Position numbers and translations under genes: made by a program. Below are positions 8,231 to 17,543 of a stretch of 32,636 nucleotides of DNA, in pieces (the first letter of the stretch is position 1; the number at the start of each line of letters is the position of its first letter). This DNA is from DAOUAM01 sp034433305 (GTDB lineage Bacteria; Chloroflexota; Dehalococcoidia; Lucifugimonadales; DAOUAM01): assembly GCA_034433305.1 (NCBI GenBank), contig DAOUAM010000086.1:1-32636 (forward strand), given 5' to 3'. The notes beneath the pieces were generated by a model. That model had not been told where the DNA came from. It saw only the letters and a program-made list of their open reading frames with translations, and made no database searches.

Positions 8231-8645
8231 CGTGGGCGCGCCAGCCCCCGGGCATCTGCTCCAGGCGGAAGTGGTGCAGGGTCACGGCCTTCACGTCAAC
8301 GATCTGCCGGTGGCGGGCCGGGTCCAGCCGCTCCCCCTGGGCCACGGCCGTGAGCCGCCAGGCGCCGTCGCGCCCCTCCACCCGCACCTCGGGCACCCTC
8401 AGCAGGAGCAGCTCGGCATCTTTGTAGTAGATAAGCTGCTGGAGAAAGTCGAACAGCAGCAGGTCCAGGGCCTCGTTGGTCAGCTCCAGCGGGCGCTTCT
8501 CCAGGGGCCTCACGTCCTCGGGGTTGTCCACCATGACGTTGAGGGTGGCCTCGGCGGAGGAGCGGAAGGTCTCCTCCAGGTCCTTCCCCCACGCCTCGAA
8601 GGCGACGTCCGCGGTGGCCTCTTCTTCCAGGAACTCGTAAGGCAT
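8214..8645 (-). CDS. Archease, RtcB cofactor
   Basis: Archease promotes guanylylation and multiple turnover of the RNA ligase RtcB. The 143-residue protein matches the family in length and layout: YEFLEEEATADVAFEAWGK at the N-terminus (family usually DHTADxxxxxxG), the LLFDFLQQLIYYKD segment, and a C-terminus ending in LDI, where the family places metal-binding aspartate. The usual histidine of HTAD is alanine here (ATAD). It lies 97 bases downstream of rtcB on the same strand, separated by a heptad-repeat hairpin, which supports the pairing. It converges with the TfoX-like gene with a 17-base overlap of 3' ends. Confidence 0.87.
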   Translation of the reverse strand: MPYEFLEEEATADVAFEAWGKDLEETFRSSAEATLNVMVDNPEDVRPLEKRPLELTNEALDLLLFDFLQQLIYYKDAELLLLRVPEVRVEGRDGAWRLTAVAQGERLDPARHRQIVDVKAVTLHHFRLEQMPGGWRAHVILDI

Positions 8646-8659
8646 CGGGCGCTCCTCAG

Positions 8660-8742
8660 CTTTGAGCTATCAGCTTTCAGCGCCCCACCCCACTCATGGA
8701 GCGGGATTGGGAAGCTGATAGCTGATGGCTGACCGCTGAAAG

Positions 8743-8745
<3 letters not shown>
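8660..8745 (-). repeat. AGCTGAN heptad hairpin, copy A
   Basis: This lies between rtcB and archease and runs into the rtcB stop codon (8743-8745). AGCTATCAGCTT at 8665-8676 pairs perfectly with 8712-8723, and AGCTTTCAGCG at 8672-8682 pairs with 8734-8744, so alternative stems are possible. The arms are chains of 7-base units of the form AGCTGAN, and the spacer is CCCCACCCC-like. Read on the minus strand it matches copy D at 31811-31895. Confidence 0.85.
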
Positions 8746-10200
<1,455 letters not shown>

Positions 10201-10244
10201 GGCGCAACCTCCGTGCTCAGCCCCCTTTTCCCAGGACTCTTCTA

Positions 10245-10325
10245 GCGCTCAGCCCTCAGCGTTCAGCCATCAGCTCCCCATGGGCGGGGTGCTGATAGCT
10301 GACCGCTGAAAGCCGAGAGCTAGTC
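10245..10325 (+). repeat. AGCTGAN heptad hairpin, copy B
   Basis: The left arm at 10256-10274 and right arm at 10291-10309 pair at 17 of 19 positions around the spacer TCCCCATGGGCGGGGT. The right arm reads GCTGATAGCTGACCGCTGA, the same heptads as the other copies. It lies upstream of both divergent genes, so it is not only a 3'-end element. Confidence 0.85.
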
Positions 10326-10479
10326 CCAGTCCAGTCTAACAGTTTCCTGGCCGGCGGACTACTGAGGCAGCCGGCGGGCGGTACGGCCCAGCAGCCTGCC
10401 CACGTCGGTGGTAAAATTACCTGGCCTGCAGTCCCATGGCTGTGGCCGCTCGCCAGGGCGCGTCCGTGGGGCGGCCTCG

Positions 10480-10508
10480 TTGACGCTATACCCCGCCGTG
10501 GGTATGGT
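10480..10508 (+). promoter_or_regulatory. Candidate ttuB promoter
   Basis: TTGACG (10480-10485) and TATGGT (10503-10508) are separated by 17 bases and lie 22 bases before the ttuB ATG. This is one of the best sigma-70-like promoters in the window. Confidence 0.55.
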
Positions 10509-10530
10509 AGTAGGTGGGGGGACACGAAAC

Positions 10531-10728
10531 ATGAAGGTTATAATCCGCAACCCGCACCGTAAGGAGCTTTCCCTGGAAGGCGAGCGCGTGGTCGGGCCGC
10601 TTCTGCGTGAGTTGGGCCTCAACCCTGAGTCAGTGCTGGTCATCAGGCGCGGCGAGTTGCTGACCCGGGATGAGAAAGTCCAGGCCGACGATACCATCGA
10701 GATCGTTTCGGCCATTTCTGGGGGATAG
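10531..10728 (+). CDS. ttuB: Ubiquitin-like sulfur carrier TtuB (MoaD/ThiS fold)
   Basis: In Thermus, TtuB carries sulfur as a C-terminal thiocarboxylate and gives it to TtuA for 2-thiolation of T54 in tRNA. This 65-residue beta-grasp protein has GLNPESVLVIRRGELLTRDE in the middle and ends in IEIVSAISGG, with the exposed di-glycine needed for adenylation; the ending closely resembles Thermus TtuB. ATG at 10531 is chosen because it follows the promoter and a GGTGGGGGG ribosome site, and family similarity begins there. ttuA starts 2 bases after its stop. ThiS or MoaD are alternatives on fold alone, but the partner argues for TtuB. The E1-like enzyme that would activate it is not in this window. 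Confidence 0.87.
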   Translation: MKVIIRNPHRKELSLEGERVVGPLLRELGLNPESVLVIRRGELLTRDEKVQADDTIEIVSAISGG

Positions 10729-10730
10729 CC

Positions 10731-11723
10731 ATGCAGTGTACCAAGTGCCATGGCAAAGCCATCATCGAGCTGCAGCGCCACAACGCGGCCTTCTGCCGCC
10801 CGCACTACCTGGAGTACTTCTACAACCAGGTAGAGCACTCCATCAAGCGCCATCGCATGTTCACGCGGGACGACCGTGTGCTGGTGGCCGTCTCGGGCGG
10901 CAAGGACAGCCTGGGCCTGTGGCATGCGCTGCTGCACCTGGGCTACAGGGCGTCGGGCCTGCACCTGCACCTGGGCATCGGCGAGTACTCCAGCCGCTCC
11001 TACCACAAGGCCGTCCAGTTCGCCCGGGAGCGCGGGCTGGAGCTGTTCACCGTGGACCTGGCCCAGGACTACGGCATGGCCGTGCCAGAACTGGCCAGAG
11101 CCCTCAGGCGAGTCCCATGCTCCGCCTGCGGCCTGAGCAAGCGCTACATCATGAACCGCGAGGCCTACGAGCGGGGCTTCACCGTGCTGGCCACGGGCCA
11201 CAACCTGGACGACGAGGCCGCGACGCTCATGGCCAATGTGCTGCGCTGGCGTATGGACAACATGGCCAGGCAGGCGCCCGTGCTGCCCGGCGAGGGCGAG
11301 AAGCTCATCAAGAAGGTCAAGCCCCTGTACACCCTCACCGAGCGCGAGGTGGCGGCCTATGCCATCCTCAACGGCATTGACTACATAGACGAGGAGTGCC
11401 CCAACGCCCTGGGCGCCAAGTCGCTGCTCTACAAGGACGTGCTGGACAGGCTGGAGATAGCCTCCCCCGGCACCAAGCACAACTTCGTGCTCCAGTTCCT
11501 GGAGAAGGTCCAGCCCCTCATGTACGAGACGGCGGACGAGCATGAGCTGAGAGAGTGCGCTGTCTGCGGCCAGCCCACCACTCGCGAGGTATGCTCTTTC
11601 TGCAAGACCTGGGGCCTGGCCAGCCACAGGGCGCAGCGCTGGAAGGAGGCCCGGCCCAGGGACGAGGAGCAGGCCAGCGATGTGAGCGCTCCGGCCTCGC
11701 CCCACCAGGCGGCGACGCTCTGA
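10731..11723 (+). CDS. ttuA: tRNA-5-methyluridine54 2-sulfurtransferase TtuA
   Basis: TtuA adenylates U54 (as T54) of tRNA and inserts sulfur from TtuB at position 2, which stabilises tRNA in thermophiles. The 330-residue protein shows an N-terminal zinc finger (C3, C6, C22, H25), the PP-loop SGGKDS at 55-60, cysteines 130, 133 and 223 placed like the three Fe-S ligands of Thermus TtuA, and a C-terminal zinc finger (C276, C279, C288, C291). About 30 charged or Ala/Pro-rich residues trail the last finger. It sits directly after ttuB. Ncs6/NcsA, the wobble-uridine paralogue, is the main alternative, but the layout fits TtuA better. Related genes occur in mesophiles too, so this does not prove thermophily. 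Confidence 0.86.
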   Translation: MQCTKCHGKAIIELQRHNAAFCRPHYLEYFYNQVEHSIKRHRMFTRDDRVLVAVSGGKDSLGLWHALLHLGYRASGLHLHLGIGEYSSRSYHKAVQFARERGLELFTVDLAQDYGMAVPELARALRRVPCSACGLSKRYIMNREAYERGFTVLATGHNLDDEAATLMANVLRWRMDNMARQAPVLPGEGEKLIKKVKPLYTLTEREVAAYAILNGIDYIDEECPNALGAKSLLYKDVLDRLEIASPGTKHNFVLQFLEKVQPLMYETADEHELRECAVCGQPTTREVCSFCKTWGLASHRAQRWKEARPRDEEQASDVSAPASPHQAATL

Positions 11724-11876
11724 CCTGCGGGCTGCTGGCACGCTGGCCTTCCCTGCCCTTGCTCCGCCGGCGGCGCATAAAGGTGGCCTGGAAACCCCTA
11801 CGCCAGCCACGCGAGCTATGCTAGGATGTACAGGGCTATCCCTGCCCGCGACACTGTCCAGACACAAGGTATTGCC

Positions 11877-12260
11877 GTGAGCAACCTGACCCGAGAAGAG
11901 TTCCTGTCGGCCGTGGCGCGCATCGCCGGCAGCGTGTATGACTTTCACCAGCGCTTCGGAGTGCCGGCGGCCGACCTGGCCAGGCCCGAGGAGGCCCTGG
12001 CCGCCTTGCGCAGCCGCCTGGCTTTCCTTATGGAAGAGGTCGGCGAGCATGCCAGGGAGCTGAACCGGGGCAACCTGCCTGAAGCGGCAACGGAGCTGGC
12101 CGACGTGGCCTTCGTCGCCCTCGGCTCCGTGCTGGTGCTGGATGCCCTGGGATGCGACGCCTGCCTGGCCGTGTCCAGGAAGAACGACGGCAAGACCAGC
12201 GAGACGCACGCCGTGGACAGGACATCTGGCAAGCTTGTGAGGAGGCAGGTGGCGCAGTGA
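11877..12260 (+). CDS. MazG-like nucleotide pyrophosphohydrolase
   Basis: A single-domain, all-alpha NTP pyrophosphohydrolase of 127 residues. The MazG metal motif is visible as EEVGE at 53-57 and ELAD at 73-76 (ExxE...ExxD), binding Mg2+ for cleavage of (d)NTP to NMP and diphosphate; the substrate cannot be told. The C-terminus SRKNDGKTSETHAVD resembles the KN...K tail of MazG/dUTPase-type proteins. GTG at 11877, with AAGGT 8 bases before it, is preferred to ATG at 11826, which lacks a ribosome site. Its stop overlaps the purD start as GTGA, so it is co-translated with purD; a role in nucleotide-pool cleaning next to purine synthesis is inference. Confidence 0.8.
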   Translation: MSNLTREEFLSAVARIAGSVYDFHQRFGVPAADLARPEEALAALRSRLAFLMEEVGEHARELNRGNLPEAATELADVAFVALGSVLVLDALGCDACLAVSRKNDGKTSETHAVDRTSGKLVRRQVAQ

Positions 12261-13552
12261 AGGTGCTGGTGGTAGGCAACGGCGCCAGGGAGCACGCCCT
12301 GGTGTGGAAGCTCCAGCAAAGCCCTCGGGTCGGGGAGCTATTTGCCGCGCCGGGCAACGCCGGCACCGCGCGCATCGCCCGCAACGTGCCCATCGCCGCC
12401 ACGGACGTCGAGCGCCTGCTGCGCTTTGCCGTGGACACGGGGATAGAATTCACGGTAGTCGGCCCGGAGGCCCCCCTGGCGGCCGGCATCGCCGACCGCT
12501 TCCAGGAGGCCGGGCTGGCGGTCTTCGGCCCCACCCAGGCAGCCGCTCGCATCGAGAGCAGCAAGAGCTTCGCCAAGGACTTGATGTTGCGCCTGGGCGT
12601 GCCCACGGCCTCGGCCAGGAGCTTCACGTCCTATGCCGAGGCCCGGGAGTATGTCCAGGGCCTTGGGCCGCCCCTGGTGGTGAAGGCCGACGGCCTGGCC
12701 GCCGGCAAGGGCGTCGTGATAGCCCATACCCGTGAGGAGGCGTTGCAGGCGCTGCGCCAGCAGATGGAGGAGCGGCAGTTCGGCGCGGCCGGCGCTCGGG
12801 TGCTGGTCGAGGAGTACCTAGAGGGCCAGGAGCTTAGCGCCTTCGCCTTCGTGGACGGCCAGCGCATTTCGCCACTGGTGGCCGCCTGCGACTACAAGCG
12901 CGCCCTGGACGGCGACCTGGGGCCCAACACCGGCGGCATGGGCAGCTACAGCCCGCCCCACTTCTGGACGCCGGACCTGGAGCGCCAGGTCCGCACGCAG
13001 GTGATGGGGCCGATAGTGCAGGCCATGGCCGAGGAGGGCTGCCCCTATCGCGGCGTGCTCTACGCGGGCCTCATGCTGACGCGCCACGGCCCCAAAGTGC
13101 TGGAGTTCAACTGCCGCTTTGGTGACCCGGAGGCCCAGGTAGTCCTGCCGCGGTTGAAATCCGACCTGCTGGAAGTTATGATGAAGGCGGCCCAGGGCCG
13201 GCTGGACGACGCGCGGCTCCAGTGGGACTCCAGGGCGTGTGTGGGGGTCGTGGTCGCCTCGGGGGGCTATCCCGGCCACTACAGGACGGGCTACCCCATC
13301 GAGGGCCTCGGGGATGTGGACGCCGATGTGTTGGTGTTCCATGCCGGCACCAAGTTGTCCCAGGCCGAGGGCCTGGCTTCACCCGCGACTGTCACAGATG
13401 GTGGGCGAGTGCTCACCGTTGTGGCCTCCGGCGCCACGCTGGCCGAGGCGCGGAGCAGGGCCTATGCCAATGTCGCCCGCATCCGGTTCCAGGGCGCGTT
13501 CTATCGCCGTGACATCGCGGCGCCGGCAACTCTCAAGGTGGTAGTATCCTGA
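12257..13552 (+). CDS. purD: Phosphoribosylamine-glycine ligase
   Basis: Joins glycine to 5-phosphoribosylamine with ATP, the second step of de novo purine synthesis. The 431-residue protein starts KVLVVGNGAREHAL (N-terminal Rossmann-like domain), carries the ATP-grasp segment LVVKADGLAAGKGVVIA near 150, the LGPNTGGMGSYSP loop, and the family signature RFGDPEAQ near 290, then the C-terminal domain. The open frame extends upstream, but GTG at 12257 matches the family N-terminus and overlaps the preceding stop. It opens the purine gene series, though purE is 1.2 kb further on, behind the DUF1326 gene and a MITE-like element. Confidence 0.97.
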   Translation: MKVLVVGNGAREHALVWKLQQSPRVGELFAAPGNAGTARIARNVPIAATDVERLLRFAVDTGIEFTVVGPEAPLAAGIADRFQEAGLAVFGPTQAAARIESSKSFAKDLMLRLGVPTASARSFTSYAEAREYVQGLGPPLVVKADGLAAGKGVVIAHTREEALQALRQQMEERQFGAAGARVLVEEYLEGQELSAFAFVDGQRISPLVAACDYKRALDGDLGPNTGGMGSYSPPHFWTPDLERQVRTQVMGPIVQAMAEEGCPYRGVLYAGLMLTRHGPKVLEFNCRFGDPEAQVVLPRLKSDLLEVMMKAAQGRLDDARLQWDSRACVGVVVASGGYPGHYRTGYPIEGLGDVDADVLVFHAGTKLSQAEGLASPATVTDGGRVLTVVASGATLAEARSRAYANVARIRFQGAFYRRDIAAPATLKVVVS

Positions 13553-13715
13553 TACTGCGTCCAGTCCCTTCCCCCTGGCAGGTTGGTAGAAGTGTGTGGT
13601 CATAGAATATTTCCATTTCGTCAGGGTACCTGTCGCTTTCAGCCCAGCGGGAAAGTCCAGGAGAGCATTACGCTGACTGTCAGGCCGTCGGCCTGGTCAA
13701 TCGAGGAGGTGAGGC

Positions 13716-14342
13716 ATGGCCCGGCAACCTGAATGGCACTTCGAGGCCGATTACCTGACCTTCTGTAACTGCGATTGGGGCTGCCCCTGCAACTTCAACG
13801 CCTGGCCCACGGAAGGCCGCTGCTTTGGAGTAGGCGCGTGGCATATCCGGGAGGGCCGCTTCGGGGCCACCAGGCTCGACGGCTGCAAGTTCGTTCTTGT
13901 GTATTTCTTCCCCGGCCTGATCGAACAGGGCAACGGCACAGCGCGGGCCTACATAGACTCTCAGGCCACCGCCGACCAGCAGAAGGCCCTGGAGGCCATC
14001 GCCATGGGCAGGGCCGGCGGTGGCATCTTCGAGCTTTTCGCCACCCTCACCAGCCGCTGGCACCCGGCCAGGATAGTGCCCATACACCTGGACATAAAGG
14101 ACGGGCAGGGCGCGCTGCGCATTGACGGGCTCATGGAGGGCGAGTCGGAGTTGCTGTCCTACCCCGATGGCACGGTCATCCGACCCACCATGACGCTGCC
14201 CCATGGCATTGAGTTCAAGAGTGCCCTCGCCACCAACGCCAGGCAGTGGTGGATACGGGACGAGGAGTTGCTGGCTACTTACCAGAACAGGTACGGCGCC
14301 ATCGCCACGGTGAAGTTCACCCAGGAAGGGTGCGTCGGCTGA
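13716..14342 (+). CDS. DUF1326 family protein
   Basis: This 208-residue protein has the opening signature of DUF1326: LTFCNCDWGCPCNFNAWPT, with cysteines 17, 19, 23 and 25, followed by mostly beta strands and a second half with IDGLMEGESELLSYPDG. The cysteine cluster suggests metal or redox chemistry, but the biochemical function of the family is not known to me. No signal peptide or membrane segment is visible. ATG at 13716 follows GAGGAGGTGAGGC. It sits between purD and purE with 163 bases before it, so it may be on its own transcript. The family call is good; any link to purine synthesis is only positional. Confidence 0.85.
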   Translation: MARQPEWHFEADYLTFCNCDWGCPCNFNAWPTEGRCFGVGAWHIREGRFGATRLDGCKFVLVYFFPGLIEQGNGTARAYIDSQATADQQKALEAIAMGRAGGGIFELFATLTSRWHPARIVPIHLDIKDGQGALRIDGLMEGESELLSYPDGTVIRPTMTLPHGIEFKSALATNARQWWIRDEELLATYQNRYGAIATVKFTQEGCVG

Positions 14343-14754
14343 GCCTTCAAGGCTAAACTCGTAGTCTGTCAGGGGTAATTGAAGAAAAGCTCCCTATCAT
14401 CCCCTCGGCAGGCTCGGGCCTTCTCCCGCCATGGGCTTCATAAGCGGACAGTTTTTAAGATAGCTGGGAGGCAGTCAGGTCGGGGACTGACCTCACCCCA
14501 GGCTGTATTAGGCCAGGGCTGGCCTGGTGCGCCCCCTCTCCGAATCCTGTCCTGAGCTTGCCGAAGGATCGGAGAGGGGGAACGGGGGTGAGGTCTGCAC
14601 GTTTGTCCCTGCCGTACATCCTTGTCCTTCAAAAAACTGTCCGCTTTTGGACCCGCCAGGTGAGAAGGGACTTCCTTGCTCTTGACGGGAGAGGGCTGAC
14701 TCCATCAAAGTAAGTACAGGTGACAGGCTACTGTAGCAGAGAGAGGCAGGAAAG
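14343..14754. other. Intergenic region holding a MITE-like element
   Basis: These 412 bases contain the 205-base inverted-repeat element at 14442-14646 and, before it (near 14403-14420), a short CTCGGCAGGCTCGGGCC word related to repeats at 20865 and 28268. The last 100 bases should contain the purE promoter, but no clear -35/-10 pair is seen. I see no gene here. Confidence 0.7.
14442..14646. mobile_element. MITE-like nested inverted-repeat element
   Basis: Three perfect inverted repeats are nested concentrically. The outer ends AAGCGGACAGTTTTT (14442-14456) pair with 14632-14646. GACCTCACCCC (14489-14499) pairs with 14585-14595. CCCCCTCTCCGA (14532-14543) pairs with 14569-14580. The 25-base central loop holds a CCTGTCCTGAGCTTG word similar to widespread bacterial intergenic repeats. 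There is no open frame. No convincing target-site duplication is seen, so transposition is inferred from structure. Confidence 0.7.
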
Positions 14755-15210
14755 ATGCCGCTGGTAGGAATCGTCATGGGAAGCAGGTCAGATGAGCCGC
14801 TGGTCAAGGACACGGTGGATGTCCTGGGCCAGCTTGGCATAGAGCACGAGGTAGTGGTCGCCTCGGCGCACCGCACGCCCGAGAAGGTCATGGAGTACGC
14901 CAGGAGCGCCCGAAGTCGTGGCATCGAGGTCTTGATTGCCGCCGCCGGCGGCTCCGCCGGACTCCCCGGCGTGCTGGCCTCCTGGACCACCCTGCCAGTC
15001 ATCGGCATCCCCCTTCCCACCAGCGAGCTCAAAGGCGTGGACGCCCTCTACGCCATCGCCCAGATGCCGCCCGGGATTCCCGTGGCCTGCGTCGCCGTTG
15101 GCTCCTGGGGCGCACGCAACGCCGCCTTCCTGGCCGCCCAGATCCTGGGCATCAAGTACGAAAAGATACGCCAGGCCTACGAGGACTACCGTCAGAGTCT
15201 GAAGAAGTAG
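14755..15210 (+). CDS. purE: PurE, N5-carboxyaminoimidazole ribonucleotide mutase-like
   Basis: PurE forms carboxyaminoimidazole ribonucleotide (CAIR) in purine synthesis. The 151-residue protein has GSRSD at 9-13, ASAHRTPEK with the catalytic histidine 39, and the family's C-terminal AVGSWGARNAAFLAAQIL. In class I enzymes the next loop reads GGAAHLPG; here it is GGSAGLPG, so the usual histidine is Gly69. No purK is seen in the window. It may be class I with PurK elsewhere, or an enzyme with altered use of N5-CAIR or CO2. ATG at 14755 follows AGGAAAG. The heptad hairpin copy C overlaps its stop codon, 69 bases before purB. Confidence 0.92.
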   Translation: MPLVGIVMGSRSDEPLVKDTVDVLGQLGIEHEVVVASAHRTPEKVMEYARSARSRGIEVLIAAAGGSAGLPGVLASWTTLPVIGIPLPTSELKGVDALYAIAQMPPGIPVACVAVGSWGARNAAFLAAQILGIKYEKIRQAYEDYRQSLKK

Positions 15211-15262
15211 CTGTCAGCTTTTGGGCGGGGTGCTGACCGCTGATAGCTGAAAGCTGACAGCT
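15209..15262 (+). repeat. AGCTGAN heptad hairpin, copy C
   Basis: AGCTGTCAGCTT (15209-15220) pairs perfectly with 15251-15262 around a TTGGGCGGGGTG spacer. It begins within the purE TAG stop and fills most of the purE-purB gap. The right arm shows consecutive heptads ending in AC, AT, AA and AC. Confidence 0.87.
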
Positions 15263-15279
15263 CTCCCGAGGTCAGGGCC

Positions 15280-16575
15280 ATGATCGAGCGGTACTCCAGG
15301 CCCCGGATGAAGCGGGTCTGGTCTGACGAGAACAAGTACGACAAGTGGCTCCTAGTGGAGTTGGCCGCATGCGAGGCCTGGACTGACGAGGGCGTCATTC
15401 CGCCCGAGGACATGGCCAGGCTGCGCCGCGCCACCTACAACCTTGACCGCCTCAACGAGGTCCTCAAGCGCACCCGCCACGACATGACGGCCTTCCTGCG
15501 CTCGGTGACGGAGCAGCTAGGGCCGGAGGGGCGCTGGCTGCACCTGGGCCTGACTACCAGCGACGTCTGGGACACGGCCACCAGCCTGCAGCTCCTGGAC
15601 GCCGCCGACCTGCTGGACGAGGACATCCAGGCGCTGCTGGAGGCGCTGAAGGCCAGGGCGCTGGAGCACAAGGACACCATCATGATGGGCCGCACCCACG
15701 GCGTCCATGCCGAGCCGGTCACCTTCGGCCTCAAGCTGGCCCTGTGGTGGGACGAGATGCGCCGCAACCGCCACCGGCTGGCCGAGGCCCGCAGAATGGT
15801 GGCCGTGGGCAAGATTTCTGGCCCAGTGGGCACCCACGCCTCGGTGCCGCCGTCGGTGGAGGCCAGGGTGTGCCGCAGGCTTGGCCTGGAGGTGGCGCCG
15901 GTGTCCAACCAGGTCATACAGCGGGACCGCCACGCCCAGTTCGTGACCACGCTGGCCCTCGTCGCCGCTTCCCTGGAGAAGTTCGCCACCGAGGTGCGCA
16001 ACCTCCAGCGCACCGAGGTACGCGAGGTGGAAGAGCCTTTCAGCGAGGGCCAGACAGGCTCGTCCTCCATGCCACACAAGCGCAATCCCGAGCTTACTGA
16101 GCGCATCTGCGGCCTGGCGCGGCTCATACGAGGGCACGCCGTGACGGCCCTGGAGAACGTCGCCCTGTGGGGCGAGCGGGACATAAGCCACTCCTCCGCC
16201 GAGCGCCTCATCCTGCCCGACTCCTGCCTGGCCCTGGACTACATGCTGGACCTGTTCACCGGCGTTGTCCGGGGCATGCGCGTGTACCCCGAGCGTATGA
16301 AGCAGAACATGGAGCTGACCAGGGGCCTGCTCTTCTCCCAGCGTGTGCTGCTGGCGCTGGTGGAGAAGGGGCTGGGCCGCGAGCGCGCCTACGAGATCGT
16401 CCAGCGCAACTCCATGAAGGTCTGGGACGAGGACAGGGACTTCCGAGAGCTTCTCAGGGCAGACCCGGAGGTGGCCCAGGCGCTTCCCCCTGGCGAGCTT
16501 GATGCCCTGTTTGACTACCGCTACTACGTCCGCTTTGTGGACGAGGTATTCGAGAGAGTTGGACTGCTGTCATGA
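15280..16575 (+). CDS. purB: Adenylosuccinate lyase
   Basis: Cleaves fumarate from SAICAR and from adenylosuccinate, acting twice in purine synthesis. The 431-residue fumarase/aspartase-superfamily protein has TTSDVWDTATS near 90, GRTHGVHAEPVTFG near 138 (catalytic histidine region), and the signature GSSSMPHKRNPELTERI near 260 with the flexible-loop serine. The start at 15280 has GAGG about 10 bases upstream. Its TGA overlaps the purC ATG (ATGA), so the two are co-translated. The length and motifs are typical. Confidence 0.97.
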   Translation: MIERYSRPRMKRVWSDENKYDKWLLVELAACEAWTDEGVIPPEDMARLRRATYNLDRLNEVLKRTRHDMTAFLRSVTEQLGPEGRWLHLGLTTSDVWDTATSLQLLDAADLLDEDIQALLEALKARALEHKDTIMMGRTHGVHAEPVTFGLKLALWWDEMRRNRHRLAEARRMVAVGKISGPVGTHASVPPSVEARVCRRLGLEVAPVSNQVIQRDRHAQFVTTLALVAASLEKFATEVRNLQRTEVREVEEPFSEGQTGSSSMPHKRNPELTERICGLARLIRGHAVTALENVALWGERDISHSSAERLILPDSCLALDYMLDLFTGVVRGMRVYPERMKQNMELTRGLLFSQRVLLALVEKGLGRERAYEIVQRNSMKVWDEDRDFRELLRADPEVAQALPPGELDALFDYRYYVRFVDEVFERVGLLS

Positions 16576-17447
16576 CAACTATCAGAGAGACCAGCCTGCC
16601 CAATCTGTTCCATCGCGGCAAGGTAAGAGACACCTACGACCTGGGCAACGGCCAGTTGCTCATGGTGGCTACAGACCGTATCTCGGCCTTCGACGTGGTG
16701 CTGCCCACGGCCATACCGGAGAAGGGCGCCGTGCTGTGCCAGATGTCGGCCTTCTGGTTCGAGAAGACGGCCCACATCGTGCCCAACCACTTCATCTCCC
16801 TGGCCACGGCGCGCAAAGACCTGGGCCTGCCCCACGAGGTCGCTCGGCGGGCCATGGTGGTGCGCCGTGCCAGACGCATTGACGTGGAGTGCGTGGTGCG
16901 CGGCTATATCACTGGCTCGGCGTGGGCGGAGTACAGGCGCAGCGGCACGGTGTCGGGCATGCCCATGCCCAGGGGCCTGCGCGAGGGCGACCGCTTCCCG
17001 GAGCCACTGTTCACGCCCACCACCAAGGCCGAGGTCGGCCACGACCAGGTCCTGTCCATTCAGCAGATGGAAGACATGCTGGGCAAGGACCTGACGCGCC
17101 AGCTTGAAGAGAACACCAGGGCGGTGTACACCTTCGCCCGGGACTTCGCCCTGGAGAGGGGCATCATCATCGCCGATACCAAGCTGGAGTTCGGCATGAT
17201 TGATGGCCGCCTGGCCGTGATAGACGAGTTGCTGACGCCAGACTCCAGCCGCTTCTGGGACGCCCGAGGCTACGCGCCTGGCAAGTCCCAGCCCAACTTC
17301 GACAAGCAGTTCGTGCGGGACTGGCTCAACGCCCAGGGCTGGGACCACGAGCCTCCCGCGCCGGAGCTTCCCCCTGATGTGGTGGAAAAGACACGGCAGC
17401 GCTACCTGGAAGCCTTCAGAACATTGACAGGGAGGGCGTTGGCCTAG
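16572..17447 (+). CDS. purC: SAICAR synthetase
   Basis: Joins CAIR to aspartate with ATP. The 291-residue protein has HRGKVRDTYDLG at the N-terminus, ATDRISAFDVVLP near 36, VECVVRGYITGSAWAEY near 103, IADTKLEFGMIDG near 200, and LTPDSSRFWDARGY near 225. It is of the longer form (about 290-300 residues, also found in yeast) rather than the 237-residue E. coli form. It overlaps purB by 4 bases and is followed after 96 bases by the DUF3105 gene. Confidence 0.96.
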   Translation: MTTIRETSLPNLFHRGKVRDTYDLGNGQLLMVATDRISAFDVVLPTAIPEKGAVLCQMSAFWFEKTAHIVPNHFISLATARKDLGLPHEVARRAMVVRRARRIDVECVVRGYITGSAWAEYRRSGTVSGMPMPRGLREGDRFPEPLFTPTTKAEVGHDQVLSIQQMEDMLGKDLTRQLEENTRAVYTFARDFALERGIIIADTKLEFGMIDGRLAVIDELLTPDSSRFWDARGYAPGKSQPNFDKQFVRDWLNAQGWDHEPPAPELPPDVVEKTRQRYLEAFRTLTGRALA

Positions 17448-17543
17448 CACAATGGGACTATTGAGGCCATCAGCCCTGGGCTGCCAGCGCCGGCCTGTGG
17501 CGAGAGGGTGCCCACCGATGGCTGCTACTCGCAGCGAGGAGCC

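Larger units (their letters stand above)
10201..10530. other. Divergent rtcB/ttuB intergenic region
   Basis: These 330 bases hold the rtcB ribosome site, copy B of the heptad hairpin (10245-10325) and the ttuB promoter (10480-10508). An open frame from 10408 runs in frame into ttuB but has no family similarity before residue 42 and would start upstream of the promoter, so I treat it as untranslated. Confidence 0.7.

Noticed and set aside
10531..10728. Calling the ubiquitin-like gene thiS or moaD
   Set aside because: There are no thiamine or molybdopterin genes nearby, the TtuA-type partner follows directly, and the C-terminus resembles TtuB.
10359..12209. A 616-residue open frame antisense to ttuB, ttuA and the MazG-like gene
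   Set aside because: It is the shadow of high-GC coding DNA: no family motif, and it runs opposite three genes with clear motifs and ribosome sites.
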